A stretch of DNA of 64,000 bases from Petrotoga mexicana DSM 14811 (GTDB taxonomy: Bacteria; Thermotogota; Thermotogae; Petrotogales; Petrotogaceae). The notes below the pieces were generated by a model. That model saw only the letters and a program-made list of their open reading frames with translations. It searched no databases and was not told the DNA's origin. Both the position numbers and the translations under genes were made by a program. The DNA lies in the NCBI RefSeq assembly GCF_002895565.1, contig NZ_AZRN01000036.1:1-64000 (forward strand), read 5' to 3'. Positions 26,275 to 35,268 of this stretch are shown one piece after another (the first letter of the stretch is position 1; each line of letters begins with the position of its first letter).

Positions 26275-26560
26275 CCTTTCCTAACTTATGTATTTTGTGT
26301 TCTCCTACCTGCTACCAGATATTCATTTGTTCATATTTAATTTATTCTACCCGTACTTTTTAGAAAAGAACCTTAAATTTTTTATCTCACATAGTAACTC
26401 ATTCTTAAGGATGGCTTTCTACGAAACATTTAATCATATTTTTATTTCTATGTCAACATCAATTAGAGGTGTTTAGATCTAATTAGAGTTATTCTAAGTC
26501 ATTTATTTTTGATTAAAATTAAAAAACTTAACTTTTCTTAATTTATATAAATAAAAAATT
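26275..26560. other. Non-coding stretch after repeat copy 1
   Basis: AT-rich, with no ORF that has an SD and no strong hairpin. A 62-codon frame (26288-26476) lacks an SD and is unlikely to be a gene. It sits where the repeated rightward promoter would have had its gene. Confidence 0.5.
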
Positions 26561-26566
26561 TAAAAA

Positions 26567-26593
26567 GGGTGTAGTTTTTCCTACACCCCTTTT
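26567..26593. terminator. Terminator downstream of the nucleotidase gene (minus)
   Basis: GGGTGTAG (26567-26574) pairs with CTACACCC (26581-26588), flanked by A and T runs so that it works in both directions. It is about 120 bases past the stop of the minus-strand nucleotidase and closely resembles the hairpin at 28701-28733. Confidence 0.75.
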
Positions 26594-26712
26594 GTATGTT
26601 CGCTTAATTACATTACTATTCTGAAACATTCGTTCCATTTATCTGGACGGCTCAAAAGAAAACAAAAATTATTTCACGAGCTTCTTTTGTAATTATATTA
26701 TGAAGTTAGGAG

Positions 26713-28605
26713 TTATAAAAATACTTCAATATCCTCTACCCTAACAGCTTTGTATGGGCTTACTTCCAGGGTTCCTTCATGGGATAATTCCTTAAGCTTA
26801 TCGTGCAATTCTCTATCCCAATCGGTACCCACTACTTTCCAATTTTCTTCATATTCTGGGGTAAGCACACCATTTTTTACTTCTATTATATACTTTTCTA
26901 TGAGTTTTCTAAGATCTCCTCCGCTTATAGCCGAAAAGTCAGGATGATCTTCGGTTCTGCCAAGAAGCTTTGGCAGTTGTTCTCCTTTTTCAAATATTGG
27001 ACCATAGGTCAAAAGTTGGGTATTTGCTCTATAATTGTTGACTGCCAATGTTAATACATCATTATCTTGAATAGGTTTACCATCGATTTTTCTTAAATTT
27101 ACTATCCTCTGACCCACTGGTTTTGAAACATCGATCTCGTAATAAACCCCTTTAAACATATCATAATTATAACCCGGAATTTTTTGGTTGAAAGAAATAG
27201 TTAAATCACCAGGTTGGTATTGATTGTAATAAGAAGCCGACCATTCCATATATTTCTTCAACTGCTTTCCTGTTATTTCTAGTACATACAAAGTATTGTC
27301 GTATCTATAAATTAAAGAAATGTCTGATCTTTTTATAGGACCTTCTTTTATATTTGCATCCGATCTAAAGGCTGCAGAAGCTGATACATCTATTTTTTCA
27401 CCTATCACTTGTTCCCCATAATACATTTGAACGGAATTTATCAAATCTATCATAGCGGTGGGTTGTATGTATACTTGTGGGATACCTTTTATTTCATCTG
27501 GAGGAACTAAAGGTCCGCCTTTTAATTCTCCTATTATCTCGTTAGCATAGTCTAAAGCCTTATAATGAAAAGGTTGAAGCTTTTTCTCCAATTCACTGTC
27601 TGGTGGTACTGTTCCAGTAGCAGCTTTTACATCGTAATTAGCGGAACTTTTATCAACTATTACGTACTTATCTCCTTCCTTCTGGAGTTCCAATACCACT
27701 TGTGATAACGTCTGCCCCCATTTTCCGGGTTCCACAATTAAAGTTCCGTTGAGCTTCACTTCTTGCGTAATGTCATTTTTTTGTTCATCAATAATCTTAC
27801 CATTAAATACTTTATACAACTTTCCATTATAATAGTAAGTTTCAGCTATTTTTTCATGGAAATGACCCGCAATAACAACATCTAAATCAGGTGTCGCCTC
27901 TAGAATATCTATAACCCCAGAACCATAGGTCCCATATTCTTCTTCGATTCCCATATGAAAAGCTCCCACAATCACGTCAACTTGTCCTTTTAATTGTGCA
28001 ACTGCTACTCTCACCTCATCCACAGGATCAACCACAATGTAATCCTGCAAATTTGCAGCGTCCCATTTTACTATGTTAGGAGTAACCATACCTATTATTC
28101 CAACTTTTATTCCATTCCCTGTGGTAACTATTTTATAAGGGGCAGCTAACCTTGTTCCATCGGGATTATAAACATTGCCACACAAAACACTATTAGGATT
28201 ATCATCCACTGGCATGAATTGTCTCATAATCTTTTTAAGTGTTGGGACCCCATAGTTAAACTCATGATTACCTAAAACCCATGCATCATAACCTATTTCA
28301 TTCATAGCAAAAATCATGGGATGTATGGCATCTTCTAAAAAAATGTTTGAAAGGTTTTCTTGGATTGTATCTCCATTGTCAATCAATATAGTTCCTTCAG
28401 GATTTTCACTTCTCAACTCATTTATGATCGAATAGACTTGTGCAATACTTCCACTATAATTAGGTTGGTTTAAGGCATAATCATAAGGTAAAAAGCGTCC
28501 ATGCAAATCTGAAGTTGCTAAGATTTGTACTTCTATCGTCTCAGCAAAAAACAACGAGAATACACTCAAAAGCAACACCAACGCTAAAATAGCTCTTTTT
28601 AACAT
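26713..28605 (-). CDS. Secreted 5'-nucleotidase / 2',3'-cyclic phosphodiesterase family enzyme
   Basis: 630 aa; ATG at 28605 behind GGGGTGAT. A signal peptide ending in ETIEVQ precedes a metallophosphoesterase domain with ATSDLHGRF (Asp, His), IDNGDTIQ, VLGNHEFNYG and VIAGHFHE, all metal-ligand motifs. A C-terminal 5-nucleotidase_C domain has KRSDISLIYRYDNTLYVLEITG. It hydrolyses extracellular nucleotides. It is one of two such enzymes in tandem, and the BMP nucleoside importer is nearby. Confidence 0.9.
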   Translation of the reverse strand: MLKRAILALVLLLSVFSLFFAETIEVQILATSDLHGRFLPYDYALNQPNYSGSIAQVYSIINELRSENPEGTILIDNGDTIQENLSNIFLEDAIHPMIFAMNEIGYDAWVLGNHEFNYGVPTLKKIMRQFMPVDDNPNSVLCGNVYNPDGTRLAAPYKIVTTGNGIKVGIIGMVTPNIVKWDAANLQDYIVVDPVDEVRVAVAQLKGQVDVIVGAFHMGIEEEYGTYGSGVIDILEATPDLDVVIAGHFHEKIAETYYYNGKLYKVFNGKIIDEQKNDITQEVKLNGTLIVEPGKWGQTLSQVVLELQKEGDKYVIVDKSSANYDVKAATGTVPPDSELEKKLQPFHYKALDYANEIIGELKGGPLVPPDEIKGIPQVYIQPTAMIDLINSVQMYYGEQVIGEKIDVSASAAFRSDANIKEGPIKRSDISLIYRYDNTLYVLEITGKQLKKYMEWSASYYNQYQPGDLTISFNQKIPGYNYDMFKGVYYEIDVSKPVGQRIVNLRKIDGKPIQDNDVLTLAVNNYRANTQLLTYGPIFEKGEQLPKLLGRTEDHPDFSAISGGDLRKLIEKYIIEVKNGVLTPEYEENWKVVGTDWDRELHDKLKELSHEGTLEVSPYKAVRVEDIEVFL

Positions 28606-28700
28606 AAAATCACCCCTTTGCATTAAGTTTTGCACTAAAAAAGAAGTTAAAAAAAACGAAATACCAAACAAGAGTTAAAAGTGCTACTTAAAATGAATCT

Positions 28701-28733
28701 AAAAGGGGTGTAGTTTTTTCTTACACCCCTTTT
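28701..28733. terminator. Terminator between the two nucleotidase genes
   Basis: GGGGTGTA (28705-28712) and TACACCCC (28722-28729), flanked by AAAA and TTTT. It follows the stop of the upstream (minus-strand) nucleotidase and is nearly the same sequence as the terminator after the second nucleotidase, consistent with a duplicated gene plus terminator. Confidence 0.82.
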
Positions 28734-28740
28734 TGTTTGT

Positions 28741-30246
28741 TTACTTAACTTGATCTAATTCTATCAATCTCTCTTGGGAAGTATAATCTTCTATAGTTCC
28801 CAAGTGAGCAATGTATTCACGTAAAGCATCCGCATCTCTAAAGTATGTATCATAACCAGGTTTACCTGCAAGCATTGTGTAACCGTCTCCACCCGAAGCC
28901 ATATAGTTGTTGGTAACAACCTTATAAGTTCTGTTCAAATCTATAGGCTCACCGTTTATTTTTACGTTTGTAGCTTTTCCACCTTTTATTTCTGCCGTTA
29001 GACCTGCAACATGTAACTTAGCACCCTGGCCATCAGGAATTTTAGCAGCATAATTTAAAACATCCATTATGTCTTTCCCAGTCAACTCTAAAACGTACAA
29101 TGTGTTTCCAAAAGGTAAAACAGTCAATATGTCTCTGTAGGTTATATCTCCTGCTTCAATAGAAGCTCTTATCCCGCCACCGTTCATTAAAGCAACATCC
29201 GCACCTGTTTTCCAAATCATACTATCCGTTATAAGGTTGCTTAGATTCGTTTCATCACTTCTAGCATGTTCCCCATCGAGATATACTTTTGTTTCTTCAA
29301 CAACCTCATTCAAAGCCTCTGATCCAAGTTGATAAAAAGCATCTGTAAACATTTTTATGAAAGGATCTTCAGGGATATCAGATGTTAGTGGAATTACTTC
29401 TCCTCTCCAATCTACTATCCTACCATCATCGATCCATAAATCTATTCTCCCAATGTTCTCTGCGTTATCACCAGCTTGTGCTACTATAACATTATTAATT
29501 ACTACAGGTGTTTCTAACAAGGTGTGAGTATGCCCGTCTATTATAATATCTACTCCAGATATATTTTCAGCTAACTCATCTGAGGTAGTGAACTCAACAG
29601 GCAAGTAGGGTCTTCTTCCATCTGCATAATAACCTAAGTGTCCAAGGACTATAACTACATCAGCTTTTTCTTGGACTATTGGAAGATATTTCTTTAAAGT
29701 CTCTTCTGCATCCACAATTGTATTCTCGCCTAAATAAATTGGTTCTAAAACTTTCGTTTGTTCAGTAACAAGACCTATAATTCCAACTGAGAAATCACCA
29801 TAGTCTTTTATGATGTACGGTTCAAAAATTGGTCCTCCATGTTTTTCATCGACAAAATTTGCTCCTAAGAATGGAAATTGTGCTACTTCATATTGTTTCT
29901 CAAGCACTTCAAAAGGTTTATCGAATTCGTGATTACCCAAAACCATAGCATCCAAACCCATATAATGTAAAGCCAAAAAGTCAGGAACTGCATCCAACTG
30001 ATCAGATTCTGGAATCCCTGTATTTACATCACCAGCATGTAGAAAAAGTACTGATCCACCTTCCTTAGCCACTTCTTCTCTTGCTTGATTTATCAGGGTA
30101 GCTGCCCTGGCAAATCCTCCACCATCTTCCGTTCCCCACACATGTGCGTGAGTATCGTTCATGTGGAAAATTACTAAGTGATTAGGCCCTGCAAATACCG
30201 ATAAAACTAAAACCATAACAACTAAAATGCCTAAGACTCTTTTCAT
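28741..30246 (-). CDS. Secreted 5'-nucleotidase family enzyme
   Basis: 501 aa; ATG at 30246 behind GGAGGGG. Signal peptide (cleavage near VFAGP), then metallophosphoesterase motifs [28 protein letters not shown] and [12 protein letters not shown], then a 5-nucleotidase_C domain with the [18 protein letters not shown] signature. It releases nucleosides and phosphate from external nucleotides. Promoter motif instance 2 lies upstream. It is a distant paralogue of the next gene. Confidence 0.92.
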   Translation of the reverse strand: MKRVLGILVVMVLVLSVFAGPNHLVIFHMNDTHAHVWGTEDGGGFARAATLINQAREEVAKEGGSVLFLHAGDVNTGIPESDQLDAVPDFLALHYMGLDAMVLGNHEFDKPFEVLEKQYEVAQFPFLGANFVDEKHGGPIFEPYIIKDYGDFSVGIIGLVTEQTKVLEPIYLGENTIVDAEETLKKYLPIVQEKADVVIVLGHLGYYADGRRPYLPVEFTTSDELAENISGVDIIIDGHTHTLLETPVVINNVIVAQAGDNAENIGRIDLWIDDGRIVDWRGEVIPLTSDIPEDPFIKMFTDAFYQLGSEALNEVVEETKVYLDGEHARSDETNLSNLITDSMIWKTGADVALMNGGGIRASIEAGDITYRDILTVLPFGNTLYVLELTGKDIMDVLNYAAKIPDGQGAKLHVAGLTAEIKGGKATNVKINGEPIDLNRTYKVVTNNYMASGGDGYTMLAGKPGYDTYFRDADALREYIAHLGTIEDYTSQERLIELDQVK

Positions 30247-30269
30247 TTTGTTCCCCTCCTTTTTTACCT

Positions 30270-30301
30270 TTATTAGACACTTTAGAAATTCTAAAACATG
30301 C
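30270..30301 (-). promoter_or_regulatory. GCATG-TTTTAG-N15-TAATAA upstream motif (instance 2)
   Basis: Minus strand: GCATG (30301-30297), TTTTAG (30296-30291), fifteen bases, TAATAA (30275-30270), with GGAGG 37 bases after GCATG. The spacer contains the near-palindrome TTTAGAATTTCTAAA. Confidence 0.55.
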
Positions 30302-30403
30302 ATTGTAATCAACTCTTAATACCTTTAATATTATACTTTTGCCTCCTCACTGTATAATTTATTCGATACCACATTTTTATTATCTCGTAAGCAGGTCATT
30401 CAA

Positions 30404-31267
30404 TTGTCATTATACGGTAACTCTTCTCAACTGTACTTCGATTTCGTCTACTCTGATTATATGAAAGAACATTCCGAATTTAAGTATCTCCTCGATTTAA
30501 TCGATTGGTCCGTTATCCCAGATTTCAGTAATAAGATGGGCAGAACAGGGTACTCCCGTCGGGCTTTACTTAAAGCTATCTTCGTTCAGAAAGTTAAAGG
30601 GTTTACAGTAAGGGAGTTGATTCACTTCCTTAAGAGTAACCCTTCCTTCGCTAAATGCATCGGTTTCGATCCTATTATCAATTACGTTCCTTCCGAAGCT
30701 ACTTTCTCTTCTTTTAAGGAGGAGTTTGGTCCTTCTTATTTGGATAAGGTTATCGTTTTTACCGTCCTTAAAGGCATCAAAGAGGGGATCTTTGATACCA
30801 GTTATCTTGTTGTTGATTCTTACCCCATTATCTTTAATTCTTTCTTCAACAACAAGAAGAGTCACGGTAAATTCAAAGATTACAAAGAGTACTATCGTTC
30901 TCCTTTAGAAGCAAATTTCGGCGTTAAACCTGTTTCTAATTCTAAACCTATCTACGATAAGTACGGTAACCCAAAGAACGCTATGTCTTATCTTGGTTAC
31001 AAGGCTCATACTATCACTTTCCTAAACGTCCCTATCTTCACCGTGGTTTCCCCTGCTTCTGCCAATGACAAGAATTATGCTTTCGACCTTTTGGAAAAGG
31101 TTGTTAAGTACTTGGATCTTAGTGGGTTTAACTTCTTAGCTTGTTTCTTTAGAAGATTTAAAACCTTTTCAATACTCCCAAATGAACGGTTATTCAATAA
31201 CTGTGCTTCTTACATCTCTATTTTTCCTAGAAAATTCTTCAATTCTAATTACTTTTCAATTTTTTGA
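30404..31267 (+). mobile_element. Transposase remnant (IS with DUF772-like N-terminus), 3' end lost
   Basis: 287-codon frame from TTG 30404. The N-terminal part (YGYSRRALLKAIFVQKVKGFTVRELI-like region here reading GYSRRALLKAIFVQKVKGF; SEATFSSFKEEFG) is typical of IS5/IS1182-type DDE transposases, and YLVVDSYPI may hold the first catalytic Asp. After LDLSGFNFLA the sequence turns into unrelated phenylalanine-rich translation, and the expected second Asp and Glu motifs are absent. No terminal inverted repeats were found. I call it an inactivated IS. It lies inside the repeat-bounded segment. Confidence 0.72.
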
Positions 31268-31414
31268 AGAATTACTTCGATTTTCAAAGAGAATTTTGGA
31301 TAATTATCCAATATTTTAATTCTTTTTCTTCTTGCCTTAACTTACTTTACCTTTAGTTAATCGTTGCTTTGACCTATTTCTGAAGTGGGTAATTAGAATG
31401 AACAACAACAAACA
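31268..31414. other. Non-coding region between the transposase remnant and repeat copy 2
   Basis: AT-rich, with a T-rich stretch around 31310-31350 and no SD-bearing ORF. It probably contains the decayed 3' part of the insertion sequence. Confidence 0.4.
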
Positions 31415-31623
31415 ATAGATTGATTTTATTATAACATTTTTTTTTGTAGTTATTCAACAAGAGAATTTCTGAATTATACTTGGTTATTAGCCATTATTTC
31501 TATTTAAAAGCGATTACAGTAAGTTAAGAGCTTTTTCACTGAGAAATTAAAATAATTAAATGTTGATTGAAAAAATGTGATGTGGTAAAATAATTCTATA
31601 AATTGCTTATATGAGGAGAGATT
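31415..31623. repeat. Direct repeat copy 2 (209 bp) and promoter of the propeller gene
   Basis: Second copy of the sequence at 26067-26274. Its plus-strand promoter (TTGATT 31563-31568, 17 bases, TAAAAT 31586-31591) drives the downstream gene, whose SD AGGAG (31614-31618) is inside the repeat. Its minus-strand promoter (TTGAAT...TATAAT, 18-base spacer) points into the transposase remnant. Confidence 0.92.
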
Positions 31624-31626
31624 ATT

Positions 31627-32658
31627 ATTTCAAAAAAATCCCATTTGTTAATAGTACTTACTATATTCTTTGTATCTTTCTTATTTTCTGAATCCATTTT
31701 TTTAGAAGTCAACAATTTCGATATTGGAGAAAGGGCATTTCATATCGACTTGGGTAAAAGTTATGCGATAATTGCAGATTATCAAGGTACTATCCATTTT
31801 ATAGATATCTTTACTTTAGAAAAAACTGAGTTTACACAAGCTATCTTACCGATGGGGGGGGCATACGATGGCGAATTTTTTTATGTTATTGATAATTACA
31901 ATAAGGAAGTATTAAAAATTAAAAACAACAAAGTGATACAAAAATTAGTTTTAGATTCTAAGCCCGTTAATATAAGATTGATAAATGAAGAATTGTACAT
32001 ATTAGGTACAAATCCTTATAAATTATACATAGTTGATAACAATCTGTTATTAAAAAAATCAATGGTCCTTCCTGTACATAGCCCGTTGATAAGAAATATA
32101 GGTGATCAAGTTTTTATACCTTTGTTTGATAACTTTCAAAACAACGTGTTTTTAACAGATCTTCTTTTTTTGATCCCTAATAATGATACTTATATAGTGA
32201 ATTATAATCATATTGAACATCCTATAGATATTGTGGGATCAAACGGAATCATTTATATGCTTTCATATTACGATGGAAGTTTGTATAGAAATGATTTCAG
32301 AAAACAGCCTAAAATTGCACAATTTGGGGAGTATAGCACAAATATTGAACTCTACAAAGATAATATTGTGGGTAATTCTCTCATGGGTGGTGTTTATTAC
32401 TACAATCTTTCCTCTGGGAAAACCGATGTTATTTTAGAAGAAGTACCAATTAGTGATATTTCTGTTTCTCCCAATGGACAATATTTGTTTGCTATCTCTC
32501 ATATAGAAAATAAGCTTTTTGTAATAGAGGGTAAAAATGTCTATCAAACAATTGATACCTACAATTATCCTATCGATGTTGAGTCTCCTACGGATAATAT
32601 AGTTTTGGTACTTTGTACCGATTCCTCCAAGTTGCAGGTCATAAGATACTTTGAATGA
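31627..32658 (+). CDS. Secreted beta-propeller-like hypothetical protein, probable ATT start
   Basis: 343 aa from ATT 31627; ATT 31621 and 31624 are also possible, and TTG 31645 is the first conventional start. AGGAG (31614-31618) is eight bases before ATT 31627 but 26 before the TTG. The ATT start gives a proper signal peptide, MSKKSHLLIVLTIFF. The rest is beta-rich with repeated short blades (YAIIADYQGTIHFIDIFT, FYVIDNYNKEVLKI, QYLFAISHIENKLFVIEG), suggesting a YVTN/NHL-type propeller. Function unknown. The 3' end overlaps convergent csaB by 20 bases. Confidence 0.65.
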   Translation: MSKKSHLLIVLTIFFVSFLFSESIFLEVNNFDIGERAFHIDLGKSYAIIADYQGTIHFIDIFTLEKTEFTQAILPMGGAYDGEFFYVIDNYNKEVLKIKNNKVIQKLVLDSKPVNIRLINEELYILGTNPYKLYIVDNNLLLKKSMVLPVHSPLIRNIGDQVFIPLFDNFQNNVFLTDLLFLIPNNDTYIVNYNHIEHPIDIVGSNGIIYMLSYYDGSLYRNDFRKQPKIAQFGEYSTNIELYKDNIVGNSLMGGVYYYNLSSGKTDVILEEVPISDISVSPNGQYLFAISHIENKLFVIEGKNVYQTIDTYNYPIDVESPTDNIVLVLCTDSSKLQVIRYFE

Positions 32659-33664
32659 GTGTTTTTATGTCAAATATTGTTTTTTGTAATTTATCTTTGT
32701 AGATGTCAGAAGCTTCTTTGAAATCGTAATTTGAAGAAACGGTATCGTAATAGATAAAAGGTATCTCAGATGTATTTTTATAAAAAAAGTTATAATCTTC
32801 TTTTATATTTTTTAATACTCTACGATTCTTAATATTGTTGAAAGTTATTGTCTGTCCAGCAAAAAAGATTCCAGTCAGAGCACTGTGTAAACGATCAGAT
32901 ATGATTATTTTAGATTCAGAAATTTCTTTGATTATCTTATTTGGGTCTTTAAAAGGGAACTCAGCTAGTACATTCGTTTTTTTTCTAATGTTTTCAACTA
33001 ATTCATAATTTTTTAATGCATCTTGGTTTGCATTTATTACTAATGTGGAAAGTGAATAATTTTCAAAGGTAGATAAAAATTCTGTTAAATGTTGTAAATC
33101 GTGTTCTTCTTTTAAACAAACTGATATTTTGTCTGTTTTTTCATAAGTATAATTTAAAAAGGCATATGGTCCCACATCTACACCTAGAGAGATATTTTTA
33201 TTGCATCTTGATGCAAAGGCATATGATGTTTTATCTCTCAAATTACCGTAAAGTTTCGGATAAGAAAGGATCTTTTTTAATTTTTGGAGGCTACGTTTTT
33301 CCTTAAAAGATCCAAAACCTTGTGATAAGAGTAAAATTGTTTTATTAAACTTTGCCCCGAGGTGGGCTATATAATAATAGTACATAAAACTTCTGTAAGA
33401 TGTTTCGGATTGAAAAAGGTTTCCTCCTCCAAAGATTATAACATCGCAGTCTTTTATAGTTCTACGTAGTTCGTAGAAATTGAATCTTGAAACAGTGATT
33501 ATTTGAAATCTATATTTTTCATTGAATTCCAACTCGTTTTCAAGAGGTAAGAATAAAATCCCATCAAATTTTATTTCATTTAATATTTGTAAGAAACTTT
33601 TAAGTAATAAGTCATCTCCAAAGTTGCCGTATCCATAAAACCCAATTAAAAAAATTTTTTTCAT
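32639..33664 (-). CDS. csaB: Polysaccharide pyruvyl transferase CsaB
   Basis: 341 aa; ATG at 33664 behind GGAGG. CsaB-type enzymes add pyruvate to surface polysaccharide, which can anchor S-layer or toga proteins with SLH domains. Family features: GYGNFGDDLLL at the N-terminus, DVIIFGGGNLFQ, and the C-terminal ISDRLHSALTG motif. Promoter motif instance 3 is upstream. It is separate from the glycan genes at 3-5 kb but probably acts on the same kind of polymer. Confidence 0.87.
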   Translation of the reverse strand: MKKIFLIGFYGYGNFGDDLLLKSFLQILNEIKFDGILFLPLENELEFNEKYRFQIITVSRFNFYELRRTIKDCDVIIFGGGNLFQSETSYRSFMYYYYIAHLGAKFNKTILLLSQGFGSFKEKRSLQKLKKILSYPKLYGNLRDKTSYAFASRCNKNISLGVDVGPYAFLNYTYEKTDKISVCLKEEHDLQHLTEFLSTFENYSLSTLVINANQDALKNYELVENIRKKTNVLAEFPFKDPNKIIKEISESKIIISDRLHSALTGIFFAGQTITFNNIKNRRVLKNIKEDYNFFYKNTSEIPFIYYDTVSSNYDFKEASDIYKDKLQKTIFDIKTLIQSIL

Positions 33665-33686
33665 CTTGACTCCTCCAAATTAATTA

Positions 33687-33718
33687 TTTATACTTTCTAT
33701 CAAGACTCTAAAATATGC
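33687..33718 (-). promoter_or_regulatory. GCATA-TTTTAG-N15-TATAAA upstream motif (instance 3)
   Basis: Minus strand: GCATA (33718-33714), TTTTAG (33713-33708), fifteen bases, TATAAA (33692-33687); GGAGG lies 37 bases after GCATA. It precedes csaB. Confidence 0.55.
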
Positions 33719-33854
33719 TTTATTTCTGTTTCTTTTTTTAATTAAAAACTCAATATTGAAAATTATTTTATTTCTGAAGTGTGCAAATTATTTAGGAAAA
33801 CATTACTTTAGAAAAGAAAAATAAAATAGATAAAATAAAGGTAGGTGAAAAATA

Positions 33855-34256
33855 TTGTTTGATAATATTAATTTCGAGATAATTCCAAATACTATGGATG
33901 CATTGTCCTTAAGGCAAAACGTAATTTCTCAGAATATAGCAAATTATGAAACCCCCGGATACAAAAGAAAGTACGTTGATTTTGAAAACGAGTTACAAAA
34001 AGCGTTGAGTGAAGATTCAGCTTTGACTCTCAAAGTGAATAGAGACCAACACATAAATAATACCTTATCTTTAGGAAAAATTCAACCAAATATTCAAATA
34101 GATGATTCCAAATCGCTCAGAGATGATGGGAACAATGTTGACCCCGATGTGGAATTGGTGAGAATGACTCAAAATACTTTAAAATACAACACTTTATCCA
34201 GATTGATGACTTATGCGATACAAAGGTATGAAACAGCTATTAGAGGTGGTAAATGA
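33855..34256 (+). CDS. flgB: Flagellar basal-body rod protein FlgB
   Basis: 133 aa; TTG start behind AGGTG. Proximal rod protein of the flagellum: the N-terminal MDALSLRQNVISQNIANYETPGYKRK motif is characteristic, and the C-terminus has the rod-family helical RMTQNTLKYNTLSRLM. It overlaps flgC by four bases (ATGA). First gene of a flgB-flgC-fliE operon. Confidence 0.95.
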   Translation: MFDNINFEIIPNTMDALSLRQNVISQNIANYETPGYKRKYVDFENELQKALSEDSALTLKVNRDQHINNTLSLGKIQPNIQIDDSKSLRDDGNNVDPDVELVRMTQNTLKYNTLSRLMTYAIQRYETAIRGGK

Positions 34257-34675
34257 TGGATGGGTTATTTAAGGTTTTGGATATTGCTGCAAGCGGTATG
34301 ACAGCAGAAAGGTTTAGGTTAGACGTTATTTCTCAAAATTTAGCTAATTCAGATACAACCAGGACAGAGGAAGGTGGACCATACAGAAGAAAAACAGTAA
34401 TCTTTCAAGAGGCACTTAATGAAAGCGCAAATGGAAGCAAAAATTTTGGGGGAGTGAAAGTCTCTTCTATAGTAGAGGATACATCACCTTTTAGATTAGT
34501 ATATGATCCCAACCATCCCGATGCAGACGCTGAAGGATATGTTAGTTATCCTAATGTTAATGTATTACGAGAAATGGTTGATATGATGTCTGCTCAAAGA
34601 GCATATGAAATGAACGCAGCAGTTGTAAATTCAGCAAAAAGTATGTACAATTCTGCCCTCGGAATAGGTAGATAA
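34253..34675 (+). CDS. flgC: Flagellar basal-body rod protein FlgC
   Basis: 140 aa; ATG behind GAGGTGG. Proximal rod subunit: ASGMTAERFRLDVISQNLANSDTT near the N-terminus and VNVLREMVDMMSAQRAYEMN at the C-terminus, both typical. The SD is inside the end of flgB and the start overlaps its stop. Confidence 0.95.
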   Translation: MMDGLFKVLDIAASGMTAERFRLDVISQNLANSDTTRTEEGGPYRRKTVIFQEALNESANGSKNFGGVKVSSIVEDTSPFRLVYDPNHPDADAEGYVSYPNVNVLREMVDMMSAQRAYEMNAAVVNSAKSMYNSALGIGR

Positions 34676-34693
34676 ATAAGGAGGTGAATATTG

Positions 34694-34993
34694 ATGACCG
34701 ACGGCATAAATGGTATAAACGGGATTGACCCCAATAAATTGGTTCCAGAAAAAACTAAACAAGAAGATAAAAATTTAGACTTTTCTAAATTATTAAAAGA
34801 TGCGATTGAGGAAGTAAATTCAATCCAAAAGAATGCAGATAAAGTTGCAGCAGATTATGCGGCTGGTAATATAACAGATATACATCAAGTTATGATCGCT
34901 GCAGAAAAGGCTTCTCTATCGTTAAAATTAACAACAGAAGTTACAAATAGAATCGTTGAAGCATATAAAGAAATAATGAGAATGCAAATATAA
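34694..34993 (+). CDS. fliE: Flagellar hook-basal body protein FliE
   Basis: 99 aa; ATG 34694 behind GGAGGTGA. MS-ring/rod adapter: DFSKLLKDAIEEVNSIQKNADK and GNITDIHQVMIAAEKASLSLKLTTEVTNRIVEAYKEIMRMQI-like C-terminus are diagnostic. A terminator follows, so fliF and the rest of the usual cluster must be elsewhere. Confidence 0.93.
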   Translation: MTDGINGINGIDPNKLVPEKTKQEDKNLDFSKLLKDAIEEVNSIQKNADKVAADYAAGNITDIHQVMIAAEKASLSLKLTTEVTNRIVEAYKEIMRMQI

Positions 34994-35036
34994 TTTTGTT
35001 TTTTCTTGCAAGCATAAACAATTTAAACTTTAAATG

Positions 35037-35062
35037 ATTGGGTATTTTTACCCAATTTTTTT
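35037..35062 (+). terminator. Terminator of the flgB-flgC-fliE operon
   Basis: ATTGGGTA (35037-35044), TTTT, TACCCAAT (35049-35056), followed by a T run. A standard intrinsic terminator 44 bases after fliE. Confidence 0.88.
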
Positions 35063-35110
35063 GTTTTATTATATTTTATTAAAATTTAAAAAAAGTTGAT
35101 AAAAGTTTGT

Positions 35111-35171
35111 TATAATAAAGGCATATAAGAAATAATGATTTTTAGATAATCTTCATCATGAGAAGATTATC
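35111..35171 (+). promoter_or_regulatory. Promoter and leader hairpin before the methyltransferase gene
   Basis: A -10 box TATAAT (35111-35116) with no clear -35. The following leader has a perfect 10-bp hairpin, GATAATCTTC (35145-35154) with GAAGATTATC (35162-35171). The rest of 35172-35268 shows no convincing gene. Confidence 0.45.
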
Positions 35172-35268
35172 AGCTTAGGATTTTGATTTTAAAAGAGTTA
35201 CAGAGCCAATTGTGGATACTCACCAACAGAGAGGCACAATCTACCACTTTAAAAAAGGAGATAGATAA

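Noticed and set aside
26288-26476. A 62-codon frame downstream of the orphan rightward promoter.
   Set aside because: No SD, Phe-rich composition like random AT-rich sequence; kept only as part of a non-coding region.
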